Shown: positions 28,769-42,880, counted from the first letter of the stretch. The stretch is 64,000 bases of DNA from Rhopalosiphum padi (GCF_020882245.1 NW_026869996.1:4883592-4947591), one strand, 5' to 3'. The notes: generated from the sequence alone by a model not told the origin. Made by a program: numbers and translations.

Positions 28769-30675
28769 CCTAAACAAACCCCCATAATAAATTATTAAAA
28801 ACCATAAATTTCCTTAAAATTTATTCAAAAAAACCATTAATTCATCAAAAAACCCCATAAAAACCAATTTAAATCCATCAATTAAATTAAATTTAACATT
28901 TTTCCTCAACAAAACCCCATAATAAATTATTAAAAACCAGAAATTTCCTTAAAATTTATTAAAAAAACCTATATTTCATCAAAAACCCCATAAAAACCAA
29001 TTTAAATCCATTAAATAAATTAAATTTAACATTTTTCCATACTAACCCCCATTATAAATTATTAAAAACTAGAAGTTTCCTTAAAATTTAATAAAAATCC
29101 TTAAAAATAACAATAATTTCTTAACAATCCCCCATAATAACCAATTTAAATCCATCAAATAAATTAAATTTAACATTTTTCCTCAACAAACCCCCATAAT
29201 AAATTATTAAAAACCATAAATTTCCTTAAAATTTATTCAAAAAACCATTAATTCATCAAAAAACCCCATAAAAACCAATTTAAATCCATCAAATAAATTA
29301 AATTTAACATTTTTCCTCAACAAAACCCCATAATAAATTATTAAAAACCAGAAATTTCCTTAAAATTTATTAAAAAAACCATTATTTCATCAAAAAACCC
29401 CATAAAAACCAATTTAAATCCATCAAATAAATTAAATTTAACATTTTTCCTTATCAAAACCCCATAATAAATTATTAAAAACCATAAATTTCCTTAAAAT
29501 TTATTAAAAATACCATTAATTCATCAAAAAAACCCCATATAAACCAATTTTAATCCATCAAATAAATTAAATTTAACATTTTTCCTTAACAAACCCCAAT
29601 AATAAATTATTAAAAACCAGAAATTTCCTTAAAATTTATTCAAAAAACCATTAATTCATCAAAAAACCCCATAAAAACCAATTTAAATCCATCAAATAAA
29701 TTAAATTTAACATTTTTCCTCAACAAAACCCCATAATAAATTATTAAAAACCAGAAATTTCCTTAAAATTTATTAAAAATACCATTATTTCATCAAAAAA
29801 CCCCATAAAAACCAATTTAAATCCATCAAATAAATTAAATTTAACATTTTTCAATACTAACCCCCATTATAAATTATTAAAAACTAGAAGTTTTCCTTAA
29901 AATTTAATAAAAATCCTTAAAAATAACAATAATTCCTTAACAATCCCCCATAATAACCGATTTAAATGCAACTAATAAATTAAATTTAACATTTTTCCAT
30001 AGTAACCCCCATTATAAATTATTAAAAACTAGAAGTTTCCTTAAAATTTATAAAAAAAAACCATTAATTCTTTAAAAAACCCCATAAAAACCAATTTAAA
30101 TCCATCAAATAAATTAAATTTAACATTTTTCCTTAACAAAACCCCATAATAAATTATTAAAAACCAGAAATTTCCTTAAAATTTATTAAAAAAACCATTA
30201 TTTCATCAAAAAACCCCATAAAAACCAATTTAAATCCAACTAATAAATTAAATTTAACATTTTTCCATAGTAACCCCCATTATAAATTATTAAAAACTAG
30301 AAGTTTCCTTAAAATTTATAAAAAAAAACCATTAATTCTTTAAAAAACCCCATAAAAACCAATTTAAATCCATCAAATAAATTAAATTTAACATTTTTCC
30401 TCAACAAAACCCCATAATAAATTATTAAAAACCAGAAATTTCCTTAAAATTTATTAAAAAAACCTATATTTCATCAAAAACCCCATAAAAACCAATTTAA
30501 ATCCATTAAATAAATTAAATTTAACATTTTTCCATACTAACCCCCATTATAAATTATTAAAAACTAGAAGTTTCCTTAAAATTTAATAAAAATCCTTAAA
30601 AATAACAATAATTTCTTAACAATCCCCCATAATAACCAATTTAAATCCATCAAATAAATTAAATTTAACATTTTT
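28769..30675 (+). repeat. HOR-A unit 11 (14-mer, 1907 bp)
   Basis: Order i-a-b-c-a-d-f-a-g-h-e-h-a-b, the same form as those at 14061 and 20448, including the modified f monomer. Confidence 0.85.
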
Positions 30676-32717
30676 CCTAAACAAACCCCCATAATAAATT
30701 ATTAAAAACCATAAATTTCCTTAAAATTTATTCAAAAAACCATTAATTCATCAAAAAACCCCATAAAAACCAATTTAAATCCATCAATTAAATTAAATTT
30801 AACATTTTTCCTCAACAAAACCCCATAATAAATTATTAAAAACCAGAAATTTCCTTAAAATTTATTAAAAAAAACCTATATTTCATCAAAAACCCCATAA
30901 AAACCAATTTAAATCCATTAAATAAATTAAATTTAACATTTTTCCATACTAACCCCCATTATAAATTATTAAAAACTAGAAGTTTCCTTAAAATTTAATA
31001 AAAATCCTTAAAAATAACAATAATTTCTTAACAATCCCCCATAATAACCAATTTAAATCCATCAAATAAATTAAATTTAACATTTTTCCTCAACAAACCC
31101 CCATAATAAATTATTAAAAACCATAAATTTCCTTAAAATTTATTCAAAAAACCATTAATTCATCAAAAAACCCCATAAAAACCAATTTAAATCCATCAAA
31201 TAAATTAAATTTAACATTTTTCCTCAACAAAACCCCATAATAAATTATTAAAAACCAGAAATTTCCTTAAAATTTATTAAAAAAACCATTATTTCATCAA
31301 AAAACCCCATAAAAAACCAATTTAAATCCATCAAATAAATTAAATTTAACATTTTTCCTTATCAAAACCCCATAATAAATTATTAAAAACCATAAATTTC
31401 CTTAAAATTTATTAAAAATACCATTAATTCATCAAAAAACCCCATATAAACCAATTTTAATCCATCAAATAAATTAAATTTAACATTTTTCCTTAACAAA
31501 ACCCCATAATAAATTATTAAAAACCAGAAATTTCCTTAAAATTTAAAAAAAAAACCATTTTTTCATCAAAAAACCCCATAAAAACCAATTTAAATCCATC
31601 AAATAAATTAAATTTAACATTTTTCCTTAACAAACCCCAATAATAAATTATTAAAAACCATAAATTTCCTTAAAATTTATTCAAAAAACCATTAATTCAT
31701 CAAAAAACCCCATAAAAACCAATTTAAATCCATCAAATAAATTAAATTTAACATTTTTCCTCAACAAAACCCCATAATAAATTATTAAAAACCAGAAATT
31801 TCCTTAAAATTTATTAAAAATACCATTATTTCATCAAAAAACCCCATAAAAACCAATTTAAATCCATCAAATAAATTAAATTTAACATTTTTCAATACTA
31901 ACCCCCCATTATAAATTATTAAAAACTAGAAGTTTTCCTTAAAATTTAATAAAAATCCTTAAAAATAACAATAATTCCTTAACAATCCCCCATAATAACC
32001 GATTTAAATGCAACTAATAAATTAAATTTAACATTTTTCCATAGTAACCCCCATTATAAATTATTAAAAACTAGAAGTTTCCTTAAAATTTATAAAAAAA
32101 AACCATTAATTCTTTAAAAAACCCCATAAAAACCAATTTAAATCCATCAAATAAATTAAATTTAACATTTTTCCTTAACAAAACCCCATAATAAATTATT
32201 AAAAACCAGAAATTTCCTTAAAATTTATTAAAAAAACCATTATTTCATCAAAAAACCCCATAAAAACCAATTTAAATCCAACTAATAAATTAAATTTAAC
32301 ATTTTTCCATAGTAACCCCCATTATAAATTATTAAAAACTAGAAGTTTCCTTAAAATTTATAAAAAAAAACCATTAATTCTTTAAAAAACCCCATAAAAA
32401 CCAATTTAAATCCATCAAATAAATTAAATTTAACATTTTTCCTCAACAAAACCCCATAATAAATTATTAAAAACCAGAAATTTCCTTAAAATTTATTAAA
32501 AAAACCTATATTTCATCAAAAACCCCATAAAAACCAATTTAAATCCATTAAATAAATTAAATTTAACATTTTTCCATACTAACCCCCATTATAAATTATT
32601 AAAAACTAGAAGTTTCCTTAAAATTTAATAAAAATCCTTAAAAATAACAATAATTTCTTAACAATCCCCCATAATAACCAATTTAAATCCATCAAATAAA
32701 TTAAATTTAACATTTTT
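30676..32717 (+). repeat. HOR-A unit 12 (15-mer, 2042 bp)
   Basis: Canonical 15-monomer order, the same as at 12019 and 22352. Confidence 0.85.
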
Positions 32718-34490
32718 CCTAAACAAACCCCCATAATAAATTATTAAAAACCATAAATTTCCTTAAAATTTATTCAAAAAACCATTAATTCATCAAAAAA
32801 CCCCATAAAAACCAATTTAAATCCATCAATTAAATTAAATTTAACATTTTTCCTCAACAAAACCCCATAATAAATTATTAAAAACCAGAAATTTCCTTAA
32901 AATTTATTAAAAAAACCTATATTTCATCAAAAACCCCATAAAAACCAATTTAAATCCATTAAATAAATTAAATTTAACATTTTTCCATACTAACCCCCAT
33001 TATAAATTATTAAAAACTAGAAGTTTCCTTAAAATTTAATAAAAATCCTTAAAAATAACAATAATTTCTTAACAATCCCCCATAATAACCAATTTAAATC
33101 CATCAAATAAATTAAATTTAACATTTTTCCTCAACAAACCCCCATAATAAATTATTAAAAACCATAAATTTCCTTAAAATTTATTCAAAAAACCATTAAT
33201 TCATCAAAAAACCCCATAAAAACCAATTTAAAATCCATCAAATAAATTAAATTTAACATTTTTCCTCAACAAAACCCCATAATAAATTATTAAAAACCAG
33301 AAATTTCCTTAAAATTTAAAAAAAAAACCATTTTTTCATCAAAAAACCCCATAAAAACCAATTTAAATCCATCAAATAAATTAAATTTAACATTTTTCCT
33401 TAACAAACCCCAATAATAAATTATTAAAAACCATAAATTTCCTTAAAATTTATTCAAAAAACCATTAATTCATCAAAAAACCCCATAAAAACCAATTTAA
33501 ATCCATCAAATAAATTAAATTTAACATTTTTCCTCAACAAAACCCCATAATAAATTATTAAAAACCAGAAATTTCCTTAAAATTTATTAAAAATACCATT
33601 ATTTCATCAAAAAACCCCATAAAAACCAATTTAAATCCATCAAATAAATTAAATTTAACATTTTTCAATACTAACCCCCATTATAAATTATTAAAAACTA
33701 GAAGTTTTCCTTAAAATTTAATAAAAATCCTTAAAAATAACAATAATTCCTTAACAATCCCCCATAATAACCGATTTAAATGCAACTAATAAATTAAATT
33801 TAACATTTTTCCATAGTAACCCCCCATTATAAATTATTAAAAACTAGAAGTTTCCTTAAAATTTATAAAAAAAAACCATTAATTCTTTAAAAAACCCCAT
33901 AAAAACCAATTTAAATCCATCAAATAAATTAAATTTAACATTTTTCCTTAACAAAACCCCATAATAAATTATTAAAAACCAGAAATTTCCTTAAAATTTA
34001 TTAAAAAAACCATTATTTCATCAAAAAACCCCATAAAAAACCAATTTAAATCCAACTAATAAATTAAATTTAACATTTTTCCATAGTAACCCCCATTATA
34101 AATTATTAAAAACTAGAAGTTTCCTTAAAATTTATAAAAAAAACCATTAATTCTTTAAAAAACCCCATAAAAACCAATTTAAATCCATCAAATAAATTAA
34201 ATTTAACATTTTTCCTCAACAAAACCCCATAATAAATTATTAAAAACCAGAAATTTCCTTAAAATTTATTAAAAAAACCTATATTTCATCAAAAACCCCA
34301 TAAAAACCAATTTAAATCCATTAAATAAATTAAATTTAACATTTTTCCATACTAACCCCCATTATAAATTATTAAAAACTAGAAGTTTCCTTAAAATTTA
34401 ATAAAAATCCTTAAAAATAACAATAATTTCTTAACAATCCCCCATAATAACCAATTTAAATCCATCAAATAAATTAAATTTAACATTTTT
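32718..34490 (+). repeat. HOR-A unit 13 (13-mer, 1773 bp)
   Basis: Order i-a-b-c-a-f-a-g-h-e-h-a-b with the same a/e hybrid fifth monomer as the unit at 24390. The shared junction suggests a common origin followed by spread. Confidence 0.85.
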
Positions 34491-36266
34491 CCTAAACAAA
34501 CCCCCATAATAAATTATTAAAAACCATAAATTTCCTTAAAATTTATTCAAAAAACCATTAATTCATCAAAAAACCCCATAAAAACCAATTTAAATCCATC
34601 AATTAAATTAAATTTAACATTTTTCCTCAACAAAACCCCATAATAAATTATTAAAAACCAGAAATTTCCTTAAAATTTATTAAAAAAACCTATATTTCAT
34701 CAAAAACCCCATAAAAACCAATTTAAATCCATTAAATAAATTAAATTTAACATTTTTCCATACTAACCCCCATTATAAATTATTAAAAACTAGAAGTTTC
34801 CTTAAAATTTAATAAAAATCCTTAAAAATAACAATAATTTCTTAACAATCCCCCATAATAACCAATTTAAATCCATCAAATAAATTAAATTTAACATTTT
34901 TCCTCAACAAACCCCCATAATAAATTATTAAAAACCATAAATTTCCTTAAAATTTATTCAAAAAACCATTAATTCATCAAAAAACCCCATAAAAACCAAT
35001 TTAAATCCATCAAATAAATTAAATTTAACATTTTTCCTCAACAAAACCCCATAATAAATTATTAAAAACCAGAAATTTCCTTAAAATTTAAAAAAAAAAA
35101 CCATTTTTTCATCAAAAAACCCCATAAAAACCAATTTAAATCCATCAAATAAATTAAATTTAACATTTTTCCTTAACAAACCCCAATAATAAATTATTAA
35201 AAACCATAAATTTCCTTAAAATTTATTCAAAAAACCATTAATTCATCAAAAAACCCCATAAAAACCAATTTAAATCCATCAAATAAATTAAATTTAACAT
35301 TTTTCCTCAACAAAACCCCATAATAAATTATTAAAAACCAGAAATATTTCCTTAAAATTTATTAAAAATACCATTATTTCATCAAAAAACCCCATAAAAA
35401 ACCAATTTAAATCCATCAAATAAATTAAATTTAACATTTTTCAATACTAACCCCCATTATAAATTATTAAAAACTAGAAGTTTTCCTAAAATTTAATAAA
35501 AATCCTTAAAAATAACAATAATTCCTTAACAATCCCCCATAATAACCGATTTAAATGCAACTAATAAATTAAATTTAACATTTTTCCATAGTAACCCCCA
35601 TTATAAATTATTAAAAACTAGAAGTTTCCTTAAAATTTATAAAAAAAACCATTAATTCTTTAAAAAACCCCATAAAAACCAATTTAAATCCATCAAATAA
35701 ATTAAATTTAACATTTTTCCTTAACAAAACCCCATAATAAATAATTAAAAACCAGAAATTTCCTTAAAATTTATTAAAAAAACCATTATTTCATCAAAAA
35801 AACCCCATAAAAACCAATTTAAATCCAACTAATAAATTAAATTTAACATTTTTCCATAGTAACCCCCATTATAAATTATTAAAAACTAGAAGTTTCCTTA
35901 AAATTTATAAAAAAAAACCATTAATTCTTTAAAAAAACCCCATAAAAACCAATTTAAATCCATCAAATAAATTAAATTTAACATTTTTCCTCAACAAAAC
36001 CCCATAATAAATTATTAAAAACCAGAAATTTCCTTAAAATTTATTAAAAAAACCTATATTTCATCAAAAACCCCATAAAAACCAATTTAAATCCATTAAA
36101 TAAATTAAATTTAACATTTTTCCATACTAACCCCCATTATAAATTATTAAAAAACTAGAAGTTTCCTTAAAATTTAATAAAAATCCTTAAAAATAACAAT
36201 ATCTTCTTAACAATCCCCCATAATAACCAATTTAAATCCATCAAATAAATTAAATTTAACATTTTT
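34491..36266 (+). repeat. HOR-A unit 14 (13-mer, 1776 bp)
   Basis: Same 13-mer order and a/e hybrid as the preceding unit, so two 13-mers stand in tandem. It contains a 3-base insertion (GAAATATTTCC) near 35343 and a missing TT in CCTAAAATTT near 35487, both private to this copy. Confidence 0.83.
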
Positions 36267-38181
36267 CCTAAACAAACCCCCATAATAAATTATTAAAAAC
36301 CATAAATTTCCTTAAAATTTATTCAAAAAACCATTAATTCATCAAAAAACCCCATAAAAACCAATTTAAATCCATCAATTAAATTAAAATTTAACATTTT
36401 TCCTCAACAAAACCCCATAATAAATTATTAAAAACCAGAAATTTCCTTAAAATTTATTAAAAAAAACCTATATTTCATCAAAAACCCCATAAAAACCAAT
36501 TTAAATCCATTAAATAAATTAAATTTAACATTTTTCCATACTAACCCCCATTATAAATTATTAAAAACTAGAAGTTTCCTTAAAATTTAATAAAAATCCT
36601 TAAAAATAACAATAATTTCTTAACAATCCCCCATAATAACCAATTTAAATCCATCAAATAAATTAAATTTAACATTTTTCCTCAACAAACCCCCATAATA
36701 AATTATTAAAAACCATAAATTTCCTTAAAATTTATTCAAAAAACCATTAATTCATCAAAAAACCCCATAAAAACCAATTTAAATCCATCAAATAAATTAA
36801 ATTTAACATTTTTCCTCAACAAAACCCCATAATAAATTATTAAAAACCAGAAATTTCCTATTCCTTAAAATTTATTAAAAAAACCATTATTTCATCAAAA
36901 AACCCCATAAAAACCAATTTAAATCCATCAAATAAATTAAATTTAACATTTTTCCTTATCAAAACCCCATAATAAATTATTAAAAACCATAAATTTCCTT
37001 AAAATTTATTAAAAATACCATTAATTCATCAAAAAAACCCCATATAAACCAATTTTAATCCATCAAATAAATTAAATTTAACATTTTTCCTTAACAAAAC
37101 CCCATAATAAATTATTAAAAACCAGAAATTTCCTTAAAATTTAAAAAAAAAACCATTTTTTCATCAAAAAAACCCCATAAAAACCAATTTAAATCCATCA
37201 AATAAATTAAATTTAACATTTTTCCTTAACAAACCCCAATAATAAATTATTAAAAACCATAAATTTCCTTAAAATTTATTCAAAAAACCATTAATTCATC
37301 AAAAAACCCGCATAAAAACCAATTTAAAATCCATCAAATAAATTAAATTTAACATTTTTCCCTCAACAAAACCCCATAATAAATTATTAAAAACCAGAAA
37401 TTTCCTTAAAATTTATTAAAAATACCATTATTTCATCAAAAAACCCCATAAAAACCAATTTAAATCCATCAAATAAATTAAATTTAACATTTTTCAATAC
37501 TAACCCCCATTATAAATTATTAAAAACTAGAAGTTTTCCTTAAAATTTAATAAAAATCCTTAAAAATAACAATAATTCCTTAACAATCCCCCATAATAAC
37601 CGATTTAAATGCAACTAATAAATTAAATTTAACATTTTTCCATAGTAACCCCCATTATAAATTATTAAAAACTAGAAGTTTCCTTAAAATTTATAAAAAA
37701 AAACCATTAATTCTTTAAAAAACCCCATAAAAACCAATTTAAATCCATCAAATAAATTAAATTTAACATTTTTCCATACTAAACCCCATTATAAATTATT
37801 AAAAACTAGAAGTTTCCTTAAAATTTAATAAAAATCCTTAAAAATAACAATAATTTCTTAACAATCCCCCATAATAACCAATTTAAATCCATCAAATAAA
37901 TTAAATTTAACATTTTTCCATAGTAACCCCCCATTATAAATTATTAAAAACTAGAAGTTTCCTTAAAATTTATAAAAAAAAACCATTAATTCTTTTAAAA
38001 AACCCCATAAAAAACCAATTTAAATCCATCAAATAAATTAAATTTAACATTTTTCCTCAACAAAACCCCATAATAAATTATTAAAAACCAGAAATTTCCT
38101 TAAAATTTATTAAAAAAAACCATTATTTCATCAAAAAACCCCATAAAAACCAATTTAAATCCATCAAATAAATTAAATTTA
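36267..38181 (+). repeat. Last HOR-A unit, broken into transition (14 monomers)
   Basis: Reads i-a-b-c-a-d-e-f-a-g-h and then, instead of e-h-a-b-i, a variant b monomer (CATACTAAACCCC, near 37769), h and a, followed by j at 38182. Near 36852 a short tandem duplication gives TTTCCTATTCC. No further i monomer occurs to the right, so this marks the edge of HOR-A. Confidence 0.8.
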
Positions 38182-40366
38182 AATTTTTCCATACTAACCC
38201 CCATTAAAAATTATTAAAAACTAGAAGTTTCCTTAAAATTTAATAAAAATCCTTAAAAATAACAATAATTCCTTAACAAACCCCATAATAACCGATTTAA
38301 ATCCAACTAATAAATTAAATTTAACATTTTTCCATAGTAACCCCCATTATAAATTATTAAAAACTAGAAGTTTCCTTAAAATTTATAAAAAAAAACCATT
38401 AATTCTTTAAAAAACCCCATAAAAACCAATTTAAATCCATCAAATAAATTAAATTTAACATTTTTCCTTATCAAAACCCCATAATAAATTATTAAAAACC
38501 ATAAATTTCCTTAAAATTTATTAAAAATACCATTAATTCATCAAAAAACCCCCATATAAACCAATTTTAATCCATCAAATAAATTAAATTTAACATTTTT
38601 CCTTAACAAAACCCCATAATAAATTATTAAAAACCAGAAATTTCCTTAAAATTTTAAAAAAAAACCATTTTTTCATCAAAAAACCCCATAAAAACCAATT
38701 TAAATCCATCAAATAAATTAAATTTAACATTTTTCCTTAACAAACCCCAATAATAAATTATTAAAAACCATAAATTTCCTTAAAATTTATTCAAAAAACC
38801 ATTAATTCATCAAAAAACCCCATAAAAACCAATTTAAATCCATAAAATAAATTAAATTTAACATTTTTCCTTAACAAAACCCCATAATAAATTATTAAAA
38901 ACCAGAAATTTCCTTAAAATTTATTAAAAAAACCATTATTTCATCAAAAAACCCCATAAAAACCAATTTAAATCCATCAAATAAATTAAATTTAACATTT
39001 TTCAATACTAACCCCCATTATAAATTATTAAAAACTAGAAGTTTCCTTAAAATTTATTCAAAAAACCATTAATTCATCAAAAAACCCCATAAAAACCAAT
39101 TTAAATCCATCAAATAAATTAAATTTAACATTTTTCCTCAACAAAACCCCATAATAAATTATTAAAAACCAGAAATTTCCTTAAAATTTATTAAAAAAAC
39201 CATTATTTCATCAAAAAACCCCATAAAAACCAATTTAAATCCATCAAATAAATTAAATTTAACATTTTTCAATACTAACCCCCATTATAAATTATTAAAA
39301 ACTAGAAGTTTTCCTTAAAATTTAATAAAAATCCTTAAAAATAACAATAATTCCTTAACAATCCCCCATAATAACCGATTTAAATGCAACTAATAAATTA
39401 AATTTAACATTTTTCCATAGTAACCCCCATTATAAATTATTAAAAACTAGAAGTTTCCTTAAAATTTATAAAAAAAAACCATTAATTCTTTAAAAAACCC
39501 CATAAAAACCAATTTAAATCCATCAAATAAATTAAATTTAACATTTTTCCTTAACAAAACCCCATAATAAATTATTAAAAACCAGAAATTTCCTTAAAAT
39601 TTATTAAAAAAACCATTATTTCATCAAAAAACCCCATTAAAAACCAATTTAAATCCATCAAAAAAATTAAATTTAACATTTTTCAATACTAAACCCCATT
39701 ATAAATTATTAAAAACTAGAAGTTTCCTTAAAATTTAATAAAAATCCTTAAAAATAACAATAATTTCTTAACAATCCCCCATAATAACCAATTTAAATCC
39801 ATCAAATAAATTAAATTTAACATTTTTCCATAGTAACCCCCCATTATAAATTATTAAAAACTAGAAGTTTCCTTAAAATTTATAAAAAAAAACCATTAAT
39901 TCTTTAAAAAAACCCCATAAAAACCAATTTAAATCCATCAAATAAATTAAATTTAACATTTTTCCTCAACAAAACCCCATAATAAATTATTAAAAACCAG
40001 AAATTTCCTTAAAATTTATTAAAAAAACCTATATTTCATCAAAAACCCCATAAAAACCAATTTAAATCCATTAAATAAATTAAATTTAACATTTTTCCAT
40101 ACTAACCCCCATTATAAATTATTAAAAACTAGAAGTTTCCTTAAAATTTAATAAAAATCCTTAAAAATAACAATAATTTCTTAACAATCCCCCATAATAA
40201 CCAATTTAAATCCATCAAATAAATTAAATTTAACATTTTTCCTCAACAAAACCCCATAATAAATTATTAAAAACCAGAAATTTCCTTAAAATTTATTAAA
40301 AAAACCATTATTTCATCAAAAAACCCCATAAAAACCAATTTAAATCCATCAAATAAATTAAATTTA
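38182..40366 (+). repeat. HOR-B long unit (16-mer, 2185 bp)
   Basis: Order j-h-d-e-f-e-g-a-g-h-e-g'-h-a-b-a, where g' has CAATACTAAACCCC near 39687. The middle d-e-f run is HOR-A order. Its length and most of its order match the unit at 58271, about 20 kb to the right. Confidence 0.75.
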
Positions 40367-42880
40367 AATTTTTCCATACTAACCCCCATTAAAAATTATT
40401 AAAAACTAGAAGTTTCCTTAAAATTTAATAAAAATCCTTAAAAATAACAATAATTCCTTAACAATCCCCCATAATAACCGATTTAAATCCAACTAATAAA
40501 TTAAATTTAACCCGTCGTTGGTGACGCTAATATTTTTACACCGTTATTGTCGTGTTAGCGTTTCACTCACCTATTAAAATACACGTGTGAGCATACAGAT
40601 ATACGATGGTACTGACAAATTTCAATATTAGACTGCTATAGTATAATTATATAATAAGATAATAATAAAATAACAAGATAATAAACCGAAAATAAAAACA
40701 GTATAATTATAAAATATACGGTAAGGCGATCAGTGACGGGCGAGTACAACACTAACTACACGGTATTATTACGTATACGGCAACATTGGACTCCGATAAA
40801 TTTGTAAGTTTATTTATAACTTTTAATGTTTTTCCGTAATCATTTTCGTAAATAACTCAAGGGAGCATTTATATAATATTATCAAAATTCAATAATATTT
40901 AAACCAGTGGTTCTTAAAATGGCAATTGTGTGAGCGAAATGCTCATAGCGTCACCAACGACGGGTTAACATTTTTCCATAGTAACCCCCATTATAAATTA
41001 TTAAAAACTAGAAGTTTCCTTAAAATTTATAAAAAAAAACCATTAATTCTTTAAAAAACCCCATAAAAACCAATTTAAATCCATCAAATAAATTAAATTT
41101 AACATTTTTCCTCAACAAAACCCCATAATAAATTGTTAAAAACCAGAAATTTCCTTAAAATTTATTAAAAAAACCTATATTTCATCAAAAACCCCATAAA
41201 AACCAATTTAAATCCATTAAATAAATTAAATTTAACATTTTTCCATACTAACCCCCATTATAAATTATTAAAAACTAGAAGTTTCCTTAAAATTTAATAA
41301 AAATCCTTAAAAATAACAATAATTTCTTAACAATCCCCCATAATAACCAATTTAAATCCATCAAATAAATTAAATTTAACATTTTTCCTCAACAAACCCC
41401 CATAATAAATTATTAAAAACCATAAATTTCCTTAAAATTTATTCAAAAAACCATTAATTCATCAAAAAACCCCATAAAAACCAATTTAAATCCATCAAAT
41501 AAATTAAATTTAACATTTTTCCTCAACAAAACCCCATAATAAATTATTAAAAACCAGAAATTTCCTTAAAATTTATTAAAAAAACCTATATTTCATCAAA
41601 AACCCCATAAAAACCAATTTAAATCCATTAAATAAATTAAATTTAACATTTTTCCATACTAACCCCCATTATAAATTATTAAAAACTAGAAGTTTCCTTA
41701 AAATTTAATAAAAATCCTTAAAAATAACAATAATTTCTTAACAATCCCCCATAATAACCAATTTAAATCCATCAAATAAATTAAATTTAACATTTTTCCT
41801 CAACAAACCCCCATAATAAATTATTAAAAACCATAAATTTCCTTAAAATTTATTCAAAAAACCATTAATTCATCAAAAAACCCCATAAAAACCAATTTAA
41901 ATCCATCAAATAAATTAAATTTAACATTTTTCCTCAACAAAACCCCATAATAAATTATTAAAAACCAGAAATTTCCTTAAAATTTATTAAAAAAACCATT
42001 ATTTCATCAAAAAACCCCATAAAAACCAATTTAAATCCATCAAATAAATTAAATTTAACATTTTTCAATACTAACCCCTATTATAAATTATTAAAAACTA
42101 GAAGTTTTCCTTAAAATTTAATAAAAATCCTTTAAAATAACAATAATTTCTTAACAATCCCCCATAATAACCAATTTAAATCCATCAAATAAATTAAATT
42201 TAACATTTTTCCATAGTTACCCCCATTATAAATTATTAAAAACTAGAAGTTTCCTTAAAATTTATAAAAAAAACCATTAATTCTTTAAAAAACCCCATAA
42301 AAACCAATTTAAATCCATCAAATAAATTAAATTTAACATTTTTCCTCAACAAAACCCCATAATAAATTATTAAAAACCAGAAATTTCCTTAAAATTTATT
42401 AAAAAAACCTATATTTCATCAAAAACCCCATAAAAACCAATTTAAATCCATTAAATAAATTAAATTTAACATTTTTCCATACTAACCCCCATTATAAATT
42501 ATTAAAAACTAGAAGTTTCCTTAAAATTTAATAAAAATCCTTAAAAATAACAATAATTTCTTAACAATCCCCCATAATAACCAATTTAAATCCATCAAAT
42601 AAATTAAATTTAACATTTTTCCTCAACAAACCCCCATAATAAATTATTAAAAACCATAAATTTCCTTAAAATTTATTCAAAAAACCATTAATTCATCAAA
42701 AAACCCCATAAAAACCAATTTAAATCCATCAAATAAATTAAATTTAACATTTTTCCTCAACAAAACCCCATAATAAATTATTAAAAACCAGAAATTTCCT
42801 TAAAATTTATTAAAAAAACCATTATTTCATCAAAAAACCCCATAAAAACCAATTTAAATCCATCAAATAAATTAAATTTA
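40367..42880 (+). repeat. HOR-B unit with MITE copy 1 (15-mer plus element, 2514 bp)
   Basis: Order j-[MITE]-h-a-b-c-a-b-c-a-g-h-a-b-c-a. The element follows j directly: the h* monomer found upstream of the other three copies is absent, and the j tag lies 144 bp before the element instead of 288-289 bp. Without the element the unit is 2060 bp. Confidence 0.82.
40511..40964 (+). mobile_element. piggyBac-like MITE, copy 1 (454 bp)
   Basis: A non-satellite insert with a perfect 19-bp terminal inverted repeat, CCCGTCGTTGGTGACGCTA at the left end and its reverse complement at the right, flanked by TTAA (40507-40510 and 40965-40968). A TTAA target with CCC...GGG ends is the signature of the piggyBac superfamily. 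It has no transposase gene: the longest open stretch I found is about 46 codons without ATG, so it would need a transposase supplied in trans. Inside, AGTATAATTATA occurs twice 60 bp apart (40640, 40700), GTGTGAGC is repeated near both ends (40585, 40928), and 40718-40796 is richer in G+C than the rest. Copy 1 has T at 40889 where copies 2-4 have C. Strand is given as in the other copies; the element has no coding direction. Confidence 0.87.

Larger units (their letters stand above)
6414..37768 (+). repeat. HOR-A higher-order satellite array
   Basis: A monomer tagged CCTAAAC (class i) occurs fifteen times, at 6414, 8878, 12019, 14061, 15965, 18551, 20448, 22352, 24390, 26162, 28769, 30676, 32718, 34491 and 36267, and I noticed it nowhere else in the window. 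Between tags the monomer classes follow a fixed order. The fullest regular form is the 15-mer i-a-b-c-a-d-e-f-a-g-h-e-h-a-b (about 2040 bp). Spacings of 1772, 1905 and 2040 bp differ by whole monomers, which is the mark of a higher-order repeat changed by unequal crossing-over. The right boundary is set where the canonical order breaks after monomer h near 37.77 kb. No genes; function unknown. Confidence 0.9.

Noticed and set aside
1..40506. CRISPR-like array, because of short conserved blocks separated by variable parts
   Set aside because: The variable parts are themselves members of a few repeat classes recurring in fixed order, monomers are 134-144 bp, and there are no cas genes. This is satellite DNA.
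40928..40946. Functional hairpin TGAGC-GAAAT-GCTCA near the right end of the MITE as an RNA gene or terminator
   Set aside because: The stem is only five base pairs, no transcript context is visible, and its partner motif at the left end is only partly similar.
40905..40964. hAT-type terminus inside the MITE (CAGTGGTTCTTAAAATGG)
   Set aside because: It resembles the CAGTGGTTCTCAA start of some hAT elements, but there is no matching inverted end or 8-bp duplication, and the TTAA plus CCC...GGG ends already define the element. Probably chance, or an old nested fragment too short to judge.
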